DNA of 64,000 nt. Source: Atherix ibis (lineage: Eukaryota > Arthropoda > Insecta > Diptera > Athericidae). The translations under genes were made by a program, and so were the position numbers. Each line of letters begins with the position of its first letter. Within the stretch, counting starts at the first letter, position 1. The notes below the pieces were generated by a model. The model saw nothing but the letters and a program-made list of their open reading frames with translations. It did not search any database and was not told the origin of the DNA. The stretch is taken from positions 73,023,622-73,087,621 of the forward strand of contig OY282606.1 of NCBI GenBank assembly GCA_958298945.1, given 5' to 3'. Shown one piece after another: positions 13,301-24,865 of the stretch.

Positions 13301-14929
13301 CTAGAAATCTGGGACTATACCAAACTAGAAATATGGCCCTTACGTTCTTAATATAACTGGTCTCATTATAAAAAAGTACATCTTCATCTTTCTAATCATT
13401 TTAAATCTCGTGTGTAGGAGTTTACTCTTTTTCTATAAACGCCTGTTGACTACTTAAGCGCCATTAATCAGGTGATTTATTATGTCACTAAGTTTCTAAC
13501 TTATATGTACAAACGCGCATAGAAGAGACCTCGTCGGACCTAAAATTTTTCAAAATTTTATACAATCTTCTTACTATAGATATCCAAAATTGTAAAAAAT
13601 ATCACTAATAAAATCAGGAAATAACGTTTGTTTATTCAAGATGGCACTATAGTCATTGGGCCAACTGTTAAAAAGTTTTTAGAGGGCGCAACTCTGATGC
13701 ATTTAATAATAAAGTTTTTAGGATAATTGGAAAAAAATGATTCAAATATCGAATTTTCATAATTAAAATGGAAATGATTTTAAGAATTTTTTTTTATTAA
13801 ATATGCATTATTATGATAGCAAAAAAATTCACTCTTGTACATTACCGATTATTAACATTATTAAATTTTTGTTTGTTCATTTTAGAAAGTAAAATTCACA
13901 ATCAGATAAAAATACTTTTTGTTCATAAACAAAATAATTTTCAATAAATTTCTCTGTCTTGTTAAAAACAAACAAACAAAATTATTCCCGTACGAGTTCA
14001 ATGTCCATGGTTTGTCGGTTATCGAATTGATAAACAAATTATAATATTTTTGGATGCTGCGTAAATCTGATGATTATTTTTTCACTGTCTATTATTGTTC
14101 GAGCAACAATCTTATTAGGCTTGGTTGTATGTGATTTTTATAAGAAAAGAAGACAAATTACATACAATTTGTAGTAAAATCTTTTAGTTTAGAATGGTTT
14201 ACATATATTATGATATTTACAAAAAGAAAAAAAAATTTGAGCAGATTAAATAGTCTGAAGACCGTCTACTAAACATTCCCGAATGTACAATAAGTTTTAT
14301 CAATGGTCGATTTTATTTGATTTTGTAATATTTTTAGAATTTACACCTTATCTCCTCTTAATTGCTTTATTTCTTTTCTTTTTTGTTTACTTTTCAAATT
14401 CATTGTTTACTAAAAAGTAGAGACTACTTTAATGTTAACTATTCGTTATGATGCTACAGTACAGACCGTTTTTTAAACATTACTCGTAGTTATCGTGAGG
14501 TTGTATTCGTAAATATGACTTGTCGGTAGAAAAATAATTCTTCCCCATATTAGTAAATAAAATCTTAAGAATAATTTGGTAAAACTCGGAGTTTGTTTAC
14601 GTTACGAGAAAGTCTTTATTAATAATTTCGAGCATAACAGAGTATTATATAATTCTGATTTTCTATTTTTATGTTATTTTCTTTTATGAGAATAGATGGA
14701 AAATTAATGAAATTTTTTTCTAAGAAAAGTCTTATTTTTTAAATATAAATCACTTCATGGGATATCCTGTATAGTTAGAGTGGCGGTCAAACTACCGAGT
14801 TACCTATTATGCTGTTCGGATATTTTGACAGCTGTCAAACTTGTATGTCATTTTAAAAAAATCGCTATTTTTACATTGTGGATTGCTCAACTACAAAACT
14901 ACACGTTAAAATGGTAAAATCTTTCTATA
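10375..14929. other. Gene-free A/T-rich stretch
   Basis: No defensible gene or named element was found. A slightly more mixed-composition patch at 12960-13560 looks like old repeat DNA but shows no protein signature. Open frames at 11735-12032, 12614-12805 and 12988-13227 have no recognisable domain. Confidence 0.3.
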
Positions 14930-15970
14930 AAACTAATGATTCTGCCGTAGTCACATTTCGCGCTTTGAGAGGAGATTATTATCATCATAATAGTTTTATT
15001 TCAGAGCTTCAATTGCCATATTTGAAGCTCTGAAAACTGCAAGTGACTGTACCGAAGCCATTTTATCCGCTTAGAGTGACTCTATGGTATGAATTTTGAT
15101 CTGAAGGTATTTGTTGTAAAAATGAAGAAGAAGAGATCGTTATAGTTTTTTATAAGCTCTTTTGCCGCATTATAACAGACTTTTTTTGGTCCGAATTTTA
15201 ATATTTTTATCTGGACCGTATGTGGTGTCATGTATGGCAGCAGTAATGAAAGAATTACTTAAATAACCCAATATCCATAAGCAAGCGTCATTTAAAAGGT
15301 TATTTAAATAATTAGGAAAGTATAACCCTGCAATTTCGTAGTTGCCATACATTTCTTTAGTTGCCATTATAGCCCGTTTAACTAACAAACAAAATTGTTA
15401 AAAAATTTCTAGAAATGTGATGATTCCGCCTTAGTTATGTTTTGCCCTTTAAGAAGAGATTATGATGAAGTGCTTTTCTCGCTAGAAAACTCTCTGGTGT
15501 GGGTTTTCGTCTGAAGATGTCATTGGCCCGTATTTCTTTGAAAATGAAGAAGATGAGACCATTACCGTTAATTATGACTTTTTTTGGCCCGAACTTGAAG
15601 ACTTTAATCAGGATTATATATGGTTTTGACAGGATGCTGCCACAAGCCACACAACACAACAATTTGGCTTTATTGCGCGAAAAATTCTCAAGACGCGTAA
15701 TTTCAAAATTTAGCGATGTCAATAGGCCTCCAAAATCGTGCGATTTGATAGCGTTGGACTTTTTTTGTGGGGCTACGTAAAAGATCGTATTTACGCAAAT
15801 AATCCTCAGACCTAAAAGCACTAAAAAAACCAACATCCGTCTAGTAATTTGCCTTATTAAGGGTATAGTTTAAAATGTACGAAAAAGTCATCAAACTTTT
15901 CCTTAAAAGGATCGAGTCCTGTAAAATGTCTCGTGGCGGTCATTTGAATGGTGTTATATGTCATGCATAA
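14930..15970 (+). mobile_element. Mariner-like DDE transposon relic, composite (copy 2)
   Basis: Two overlapping parts of the same transposase are present. Part A (14930-15225) runs through the segment coding FFGPNF...W. Part B (15416-15970) restarts earlier and reads SSEDVIGPYFFENEEDETIT, NYD, FFWPELEDFNQDYIWF, then (frameshifted) LREKFSRRVISKFSDVNRPP, KSCDLIALDFF and WGYVK. This order is typical of Tc1/mariner-superfamily cores: QDGAT-HTAR with the second aspartate, then RSCDLTPLD-FLWGY with the third. Stops and frameshifts break all frames. Between A and B sits the roughly 190-bp segment listed separately. The tail (15900-15970) is shared with copies at 6.6 and 24.6 kb. Confidence 0.75.
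15225..15415 (-). repeat. Inverted partner of the 7045-7250 segment with small divergent ORF
   Basis: On the minus strand the reading from 15388 gives 72 codons beginning MLVKRAIMATKEMYGNYEIA and including LYFPNYLNNLLNDACLWILG and YLSNSFITAAIHDTTYGP. The last residues run into sequence that is antisense transposase. The central 45 or so codons are recognisably conserved in the 7-kb copy despite indels, which could mean a once-coding insert. Function is unknown and no family is recognised. Confidence 0.5.
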
Positions 15971-18900
15971 TTACAACATTGTTTTTTTTTAATTTGACTT
16001 TACTTTCTGAATCATAAATTGGATAAGCCTTTATTTATATTGATTGTTTTTTACTTTTGAATATATAATATGATTAACCGTTCAGATATTTGCTTTTTTA
16101 AGAGTTAAGGTAATAATGCGGTAATTTTTTTTTTTTTTAATTTTATATTTAATTAATAAAAAAAAATCAGGATTAATATGAATTCAGGATTATTAGCCTT
16201 TTTTCGATTATATAAAATGTAGATAAACTTGGATGACAACAAAATTTTTTGGAAGATACTCAATAATTGAAATTTACCGAAGAAAACAGTATTTTTTATG
16301 AACATTTTACAATTAACGCATCATATGTTACAATATAAAGTGAGGATGATATTTTGACATAATTAATAAGAAAATTTTTAAAGAACTATATTAAGGAATG
16401 AATATCTACGTATAACAATTTTTAAGAATTTGTTGCGTGTATTTTAACATTAATTCTGCTTATTTTTTTAGAAATCTTATTTAAACGAGGTCTAAAATAA
16501 ATAATATCATTTAACTTGTACTTTGATTAAGTGAATTAAGCCTGCGGAGGAGTCGAACACACAGCGGTTATGAATTAAAATCTAGCAAATGAAATAAAAG
16601 TGGAAATTCGAGATAACGTAGAGCTTAAGACTTCATAACCCCTTAAAAAAATGACACTAGAAATTATCATAAGCTGGGTAACAGTAACTTCCCAAAAATT
16701 TTCTTCTAACTCCTTTTTCAAATTATCCAATCGTTTTTAAAACGTTTGTAAAAGTTTTTGTTTGTTTGTTTGTTATCATTTCAAGTAATATTAGTAAGCG
16801 TAACGACAATAAAAGCCCTTTTGGCGATTAATTATAACCTTGCGAGTTGCAGTGTCCCCAAACGGTCACCCATCGTTCGGTGATCGAACGAGAACTGGTG
16901 GATCTGTAAAAGAACACTTGACTACTTTTACTATTTTATTTTAAAAAATTTTTTTTCAATTTAATTTTATGGCTATACTTTTTTTGTTTTTGTTTTATTT
17001 TTACTAATAAAATGTAAATAAATAACTTCCGTAATATTTTTTGCCAATAAATAAATGCCCCTGAAAAAATGCTAAATAATGATTATAACTTAACCAATCA
17101 TAGCAATAATAATAATAATTATAATAAAAATTATAACAAAAAAAGTATAAAATATTAAAAAAAAATTTCTAATAAAAAATTAAATTGCATATTTTTCATA
17201 TGAAAATGGCATGGAAAAGGGGGCAAAAACGAGATAAAAGTCCAAACGGTTGGCTAACCATTACGCCCTGGTGTTCTGAATACATAATGAACTAGCGGAT
17301 AATCGTTTATTCAGTAATAAGAATTTTATATGGATTGTGATTTTTTTTTTTAATTTTACCCCCTTGTCATTCTTTTGTTTCCCGTTTACAAGTTTTGTAT
17401 TCCTCTTAGTTTGGTTTTCCTGTTTTGTCCTAATTTTTCCATCTTTTTTTTTTTGCTTGCTTTATTTTTTTCCGTTTGCATTTTCGTTATTTTCTTTTAA
17501 ATTTTCTTATTGTATTTTTGTTATTTTTTTCTTGTTTCTCTTTAACATTTTCTTACTACAAATTCGGTTGTCTTCTTTTTCTTTCCTTTCGTTTTCCTGC
17601 TCAGCTAATTATTATTCCTTTCCTATACATCTACAATATTTTCCAATCGCGTATCCAATACAAAATTTTACGAGTCCGTATTAGTAGTAAGCAGTTGTTT
17701 ACAATTGCGCAAATGCATGATCTTGCTGTGAAGTCAATTGAATTACGTTAATTTACTCGGATATAACTTTGTACATGTATACGTATGGGTATGTCAGTCG
17801 GTCCGTGCGTTTACAGTTTTTGTTGCATAATCAAGTGGCAATGAATATTCATGGGTTGTAATGATTTTCTACAATTTTCCATACTTCTTTCGCCTTCACT
17901 CCTGACCACCAACCACATCGTGTACATTACTTTATTATTTATTTTATGTTCTGATGACAGGCAAAGTGCACATGTTTCACTCTTGGAGTTGATTACTCGT
18001 ACGACTAAAGTGGGAACTTTCGAGTAACTGCTTCTCTTTCATTTCTTTCTTTTTGAATCCCTTTTTATTTTTTTTAAATAGGTTTTTTCTTCTTCAATTA
18101 ATTCCAAAAAAGAATATTTTTATGTTCGTTTGCCTTCCTCAATATCACGCTAGAAAAAGTCCCAATTTCGTCTGTTTAGTAATTTTATTATTATTGGTTG
18201 CATTAATAGTGTTCGCCAATCAAAACATATTTCACAGTGAGTTGATGTTTGTAGCATTCTAGCGCATATACGCGTACGTGTAAAATAATTAACATACGGT
18301 GGTGAGCTTGCACTGTTATTTTTCTGAATACTTGCAAACATTTAGACTTTGTTTTTTGTTAGTTCTAGGTCGATTTAAAATACAGAAAAATTAATTTTTT
18401 TATTTAATTGGTCAGCACAAAAAAAGTTTGGCCATATATAACATAAGATGAAAGCTTAAAAGTTAAATATTTACATTCCAATTGACACTTTATCACGAAA
18501 TGTGACACAGAACATGACGACGGATTATGAATACAATCAAGCGTGTGCACACCATCATCTCCACTGAGCTTAGTCAAAAGGCATTTATGAAATGAAAATT
18601 ATTTTCGATAGTCAGGAAATTATTTTAGCTATATTCTGACCTATTTTATTTTCATCATACAGCAGCTGGGCTTTATTCTAATTGGATTACATTAATAGTA
18701 GGAGTATTGTGCAAGTTTTTAATCGTTTGTAGGATCGCGCATTCATTAAAGACAATTAGCTTTTCTGTACTCACTAACTATACCATATTTATTATTGAGA
18801 CTATGTTTGTACTTACATTAGTTTGTATAAATTAGTGCTGTCACATAATGCGAATAGTTTTTATAATTAGAAACATATTTTTTCTTATGAAAATAACAAC

Positions 18901-19409
18901 TGAATATGCTTATTATTTTTTAAAAACCAATTTCGTCATGAAAAACATTTTTTTTGCAACTTGAAATTGAAAGGGATACAATAATTTTTTCTAACAAGAA
19001 TCGATAGAAATAAATGATAACATTTTTAATTTTTAAGAACTCTTTAATGAAAACTTAATTTGAATATTACGTCGGAGTTTTTTTTAAATGCATATTATGA
19101 TGTGAATATTTTTTGAACTGTGGCATAAATCATCAAAGCCTGCATTATTTCTACGAATTTTGCTCATGAAGCGATGCTCTATTGTATTTTAAATAACATT
19201 TTTTTATTGAATACATGTTCATATGTATTTTATCATAAATTTCATATTAATTTTAAATTTTTTATATATACATTTGCAATATTAATTTTGTAACGGACGA
19301 TTTTTTAAGTGTTTAGTTTTCAAATTTCTAAAAAAAACTGAAAAATTGCAAAATATATGAAATTTTATTTGAATTGATAAATCAATATTTGCTAATTACT
19401 TTTTAAAGA
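15971..19409. other. Gene-free A/T-rich stretch
   Basis: Apart from a 5S-rRNA-like relic at 16843-16901, nothing can be assigned. The long open frames at 17337-17751 are read from T-rich pyrimidine tracts and have no domain character. Confidence 0.35.
16843..16901 (-). pseudogene. 5S rRNA-like relic (possible SINE3 or 5S pseudogene)
   Basis: The minus strand reads GTTCTCGTTCGATCACCGAA followed directly by CGATGGGTGACCGTTTGGGG and ACACTGCAACTCGC. These correspond to two separated blocks of insect 5S rRNA: the GGTTCTCGTCCGATCACCGA region, and the internal-control-region end GATGGGGGACCGCTTGGGAA plus CACCGCGTG. About 35 nt between the blocks, including the A box and intermediate element, are missing, as is most of the first 25-30 nt. 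It is therefore a non-functional copy or the head of an old 5S-derived SINE. Confidence 0.6.
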
Positions 19410-20390
19410 TTATTTCATATAAATGTTGGCAACGACTACGTTTAAAGTGACCCAAGCGGAGCAGGTACAATTTTGAACCACTTTTTCGAGCATCTCGCTA
19501 ATAAGACATGTTTTATTATCTTCTAAAGCTGCAAGTGACACTGGTTTATCGGCGTAGCCGAGTGACTTCACGTAGCCCCATAAAAAATAGTATAGAAGCG
19601 TCAAATCACACGATCTAGGCGGCAAACTCACTGGTCCGAAACGTGAGATAAATTGCTCACCGAACTCATCTGTCAATGTTTCCATTGTTTCAACGTACTG
19701 TGCGGCATGTAGCGCCGTCTTATTGAAACTACATGTCGATCAGATGCAGTTCTTGCATTTTGAGCAAAAAAAAAGTTCGAAATCATCGAGCAATAAGGGG
19801 CCCTTTGACTGTAGCGTTGCGGCCAGTGTCATCTTTAAAGAAATACGGACAAATGATTCCACCACACCAAAAGTGCATTTTCTAGGTGCAATGGCAGTTC
19901 TTGTTTTACGTGTGATTGTTCATCAGACCAAATGCGACAATTTTGCTTATTCGCATACCCGGTCAACCAGAAATGAACATCCTCGCTGAAAAAAGTGGAT
20001 TTTCCTCAAGCTGTTCTAAGGATTTTCCTCAAGCTGTCTGAAAATTCAATGCTTTGGCAGAACTTTTAAAGATCGTTGCGTAAAATCTTCCACATGTCGA
20101 GTAACATAATCCAAATTATTGTGAACGGCGACGGATGGACAAATCGCGGGCTTTACCAACACTGGTCGCTACGGCGGCAATAAATTTGCTCTGTACACAC
20201 TCTACGCAATCGGATTGGTGGTTTGATGTGCAATAGCGTAAAATTGCTGCAAAATTTTGTTACTATGGCTTGAGTTGCTTGGTCAGTAGGTCAATTATGA
20301 CAATCATAAAATGGTCGAAGTGCGCGAAAAACATTTTTCACAGATCACAAATTTTGAAAATAAAATTCATTAATGAAATGCCAATGCTAA
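19410..20390 (-). mobile_element. Mariner-like DDE transposon relic (copy 3, longest)
   Basis: Read on the minus strand the order is complete but broken: a DNA-binding-region piece (CVQSKFIAAVATSVGKARDL, SIRRRSQ-FGL, 20210-20110), LEQLEENPLFS (about 20020-19985), the WLTGYANKQNCRIWSDEQSH segment (about 19975-19920), a VWWNHLS segment, then VISRF-like FISRFGPVSLPPRSCDLTLL and YYFLWGYVKSLGYADKP (19650-19550), ending near 19410 with ALEDN and MLEKV. The family order (GYVNKQN - DGAT-HTAR - RSCDLTPLD-FLWGY - ALEDNIR) is that of mariner-like DDE elements. At least two stops and several frameshifts are present. A 20-bp tandem duplication (AGGATTTTCCTCAAGCTGT) lies at about 20003-20038. Confidence 0.8.
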
Positions 20391-23300
20391 CTAACTGATT
20401 ACTTTTGATTTTGACACGTGCTACGTGTCCCGCGTGATCTGTCAAAAATAAAAACATGAAAAACCAAACAGCAGAAAATCACCTGATTTGCCCCATTCTT
20501 TTCCTTACTTAAAAAAAACAACAAAACTAAAATTAAAAATAGGACACTAAAATTGTTTTTAAAAAAGACGTTTATTAAGGATGTTTTAGTTTTTTTTTTA
20601 CTATTATTTCTTTTGTTATTGATATCTGTTCTTACCAATTTTTTTTTTCTATTTTTGGCTTATAACAGCTATAAAGAGAACAAAAGTTACAACAACAAAT
20701 TTTCGATATTTAATGCAACTGACTATAAACGTACCCATAAGACATTCTGCCCTTTTATATCCACTCTTTTCTATTCACTTTGGCCGAAATTAATATTAAA
20801 AAATTCTAAAAATCCACTTTAAATCGTAAAAAGTTTCTTAATTTCTAAAAAAAATCTGAAATTTAATTAAAGGAAAAAGAGTTTCTTAACTGAAATCAAT
20901 AAAGAACAATTTTATTCGTCAATTTTGTTTTTATTAATTTATTTGTTTCTTATTTATTACCAATTTATTGTTTATTGAAGTTACTAAAGGATTAGAAATA
21001 CAAGTTTTTAAGTTTTTTCTAGCATATTTTTTTCTTAAGTTTTCTCTCTGCTACTAACGATTTACTTGACATTCAATTTTGAAAGTTAGTATATTTTGTC
21101 TACTTTAAACATGAAATTAAAAAAAAACTATAAATTTTGCATATATTTATACATTTTTAAATTCTTTGATTTGAATTTCTATGCATTTAGATAAATATGA
21201 TATTATTAAGAAAATTCCAGTTGTACAACGTGTTCGGAACTTGTTCAAATTCTTTTGATAATCATTTTTACCAATATTACAAGACAAAAGGTCGTATATA
21301 TTTCGTATTAGTACATACTTTAACGTATTTATGTTAAATATCAATAAAGGCGTTTGATATTCATTTTAGTTTTTTAAAGTTATTTAGGAAAATTATGATT
21401 ACAATACGCATAATTTAAATATGTATTTTAAAAAATTAAACTAAATTTTAATTAAAAATTAAAAATTTTAAGAGGATTTAAATGATAACACATGTGTAAA
21501 TGGATCGATCATATCTTAAAATACGATAATTTTATAGTGAAAGAATTGGGCAAACGTGACTACCTTGTGGAACATTAGCGAATATTGCCTAACTATGATA
21601 GAGCTAATTTTTTTTGGTTTAGAGGACTTTGCATATAAAATAATATGAAAAAATTATGTACTTAGATTGTACTTTCTTTTGGAATAATTTTGATACCTTC
21701 GAAAATTATAGTTAAATCTTTTTTAACCTTTGGTTTTCATTTAATTTAATTTTCTAAAATTTTATATATACCTATTTTGAATTATTCGATTTTTCTTTTT
21801 TTCCTTTGCATTGATATAAAAAAATATGATTTTAAATATTATTTATTCAAGGCACTCTCGAATAATATCACACAGGGCAGCATACTTGAATCCCATTCTT
21901 TATAACATTTACACATCCAAAATTCCAATCTATCTCATATATTGTTACGTATTCTTCTTCAAAAACATTTGGCCAAAATTTTCATTTAAAATAAAGAGAT
22001 TTTCTCTTCTGTTTATTTATAAATGAATGTTATATAATAAAAAAATATTATGGACTAAATATAGAATTTTTTTTACGTAGAATTACATATTCTTTTAATA
22101 TGAAAATTCCCTCTTACTTCAAGGTTCAAGTTCATTGGACCAAATGTAACTATAAATGTGTCAGTAGTTATATACATATCTGTTTCTGTATTACTCGCCT
22201 ATAAATAAGTAGGCAGATCATAAACTAGATTTATTTAAATTTAATAAAATAACTTCTTATCCTATTTAAAAATAAAAAGAACTTACTAGCCAATTGACAT
22301 AAAATTAATTTTATCAGATAATTTATTAAAGTAACTTCAATTTTTATTAAAACTACATTATCTATGCCATTAATATTTAATCAAATATATAATAATTTAT
22401 TTAAGGGAAAACAAAATTTCTTAAATAACTAAAATATTAAAAAAGGAATTTTTTCTCCGAAAAAAAGGGCGTAAAATAATTTCATTTTTAATAAAAATCA
22501 ATGACTTTTTGATATATTTTTTTTTCAAAGTAAAAATTTATAATCGCTTTTTAATAAAAAAATAACAGAAGCAATAAAACAAGTAATTTTTTTTTAGATA
22601 ACTAAAATAGTTAGTTTAACATTTTCATCAAATACAAAAAAAAATGTTTTTTTTTAAATAATGAGTTCTTTTTTTTAAATTAATGACTTTAAGAACGATG
22701 ATTAAAAACTTTTAAAAATTAGCAGAATGCATAAGAAAGTTCTAAAATTTAAAACAAAAAATGTAAAATTTCTTTTCTAAAAAAATAAATTAATGTTTTT
22801 CGTGTGTTTTTAGGAAAAAATATTCAAGAAAATTTGCTTTTCTTAATAATCTTTTTATTAAATTCAAAGCAGTGTTTATGTTATATTATTTTAGAAAGGT
22901 CTATATTCAAGAATGTCTAAAATTTATATGATAAAATATAATACTCCTTTAATAAAATTGCTATATTCTATTAGTTTTAAAGTATTTAATAAAATTTCCT
23001 TAATCCAGTTCCATTCGTTTTTCGTAAACAATTGATGTCATTTTATAAATGTTGTCTCTAATATAATTAATTCGAATAAAAAATTCCAAATTCGTAACAA
23101 TAATATAAAAATATTTTTTGCAACCGAAAAATAACCAATATTTTTAAGTTTCTTATCAAAAAATTCGGACAATAGATTAAATGAGTTTTGGTTCTTTCTT
23201 TATTTGCGCAATTTCTTCTGTTGACAAACGATAACCAATATTTTTTTACGTCTCTGTCGTATCGCGTCTTTATCGTTTTCACCAATGATAAGAGCATTGA

Positions 23301-24574
23301 CATTCCTCCAATCATTCACACACAAAATTTGTATACAAAATCAGCTGTGCGAACTTGAAATTTTATATAAAAATCGAAAATATTAAAAACAAAATGAATT
23401 TTCTTTCTCATAAATTTCAGTAAAGAACTAAAATAAAATTATATTTAAAATTGGTGAATGTGGTTAAAAGAGAGCCGAAATTTTAAGGCAAACATTTTTT
23501 TAATAAGCAAAAATTCTTTTCTTTTTAGTACTTATCAAATAAATTAAAAATAACACCTCGACAAAACCAAATCTATTTTTAATGAAATTATTCTTAGAAA
23601 TTATATAATATTGAGATTTTTTGTTCATATTGTATTTTAAGAAAAAAAAATTAAAAAAATGGTTTTTCATAAACCTAAAAAAAATCCATTTAAATTGATA
23701 TTTAGTTAAAAGAACAGTAGTACCAACTTACCAATACTATAAATTCAAAACTTAAGCTTGTTAGTGATAATAATCGAAAACAAAACAAAAAAAAATTCAT
23801 CAAAATCAACATATAATATAATAATAAAAATAAAAACAAAGACTAAAAATAAAAAAATTAATTATATTTGAAAGCAAATTTTCTTTTTAATATTGTTGTT
23901 TATTAATTTTAAATTCTTGGAAACGTTCCCGATTATAATTTTTGCCAAGTTCACATCAATATGCTTCGTTTTTTTTATGTTATTGTTAACTTTATGTGCT
24001 TTTCTCTTTAATTTGTCAATAAATGGTCCATTTGCCTACATTCTCTGAGAATATATATATTTTTTTATCAATCTGAACGCCGTGATATATGACAATATTT
24101 ATGTGTACATATATGAGAACTTATGAATGTGTAGTGACTGATATATTTATGTATACATGCGTCTAACCAAAATTGTGAGGTATTTAAATAATGTTGAATT
24201 TGTGGCAATAAATTTGTTATTTTTTTCCAAATTAATTTTGTGCCAATGTCCATGCATTGCCAATGTCCATGCATTCATACATGTTTGCACACATGCATGT
24301 GAGAATTTACTCCTAAAAAAAATGTTTTTCTTCACATTTTCTTTTATTATTATTAATAATAATATTATTATTATTTTATAATGGCTTGTGTTTATTTGGA
24401 TGATCGTTTATTTTCGAAAATTATTTTGTCGTACATTGACCTCTATACATTTTGTGGTCGGAAAGTAGAGTACTGTCATTTTTCATCTGCAGTAAAAATC
24501 GCATAGCTTAATGTTTTCCATTTTATGTCATGAATTGTTTTAAAATAAATAAATTTTGGCTTAATTGCGCGAAT
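20391..24574. other. Gene-free A/T-rich stretch
   Basis: Very A/T-rich. The only recognisable item is an RT fragment at 21836-21990 (listed). A 17-bp tandem duplication, TGCCAATGTCCATGCAT, occurs at 24241-24274. Open frames at 20399-20822 and 23067-23315 have no domain. Confidence 0.35.
21836..21990 (+). pseudogene. Jockey-like RT fragment
   Basis: Translation of about 21865-21940 gives HRAAYLNPILYNIYTSKIP, matching the RT block that reads PQGS-LGPILYN-YTSD-P in Jockey-type LINEs; a neighbouring frame reads TQGSILES, so a frameshift falls inside the motif. Only this one block survives. Confidence 0.5.
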
Positions 24575-24865
24575 ATGTATAGTTCCCAAAACGAGTAATT
24601 TTAAGATTTGATGAAGTCAATTGGCCTTTAAGATCGTGCGATTTGACATTGTTGGACTTTTTTTTGCAGTAATACGTTAAAGTTCTTATTTTCACAGGTA
24701 TTCCTCAAATTTTAGATTATTTTAATACAAACATCCATTAAGTAATAGCCAAATTAAAACTCGAAATATTCGAAAAAGTTATCAAAACTTACTTCAAAAT
24801 AATCAAGTCATGCAGGACGTTTTGTGGTGCCCATTTAAATGATGTTATATTTCATGTATAATGGC
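24575..24865 (+). mobile_element. Mariner-like DDE transposon relic (copy 4, 3' end only)
   Basis: This corresponds to 15680-15970: VILRFDEVNWPLRSCDLTLL, DFF, a broken WGYVK region, then FKTNIHLVIAKLKLEIFEKV and IKTYFKIIKSC, ending at GGTGCCCATTTAAATGATGT near 24840. Copies 1, 2 and 4 share this tail and so represent one family. The 5' two thirds are missing. Confidence 0.65.

Noticed and set aside
17337..17751. Plus-strand frames of 91 and 115 codons, Phe-rich
   Set aside because: Read from T-rich tracts, overlapping in two frames, no domain and no splice context.
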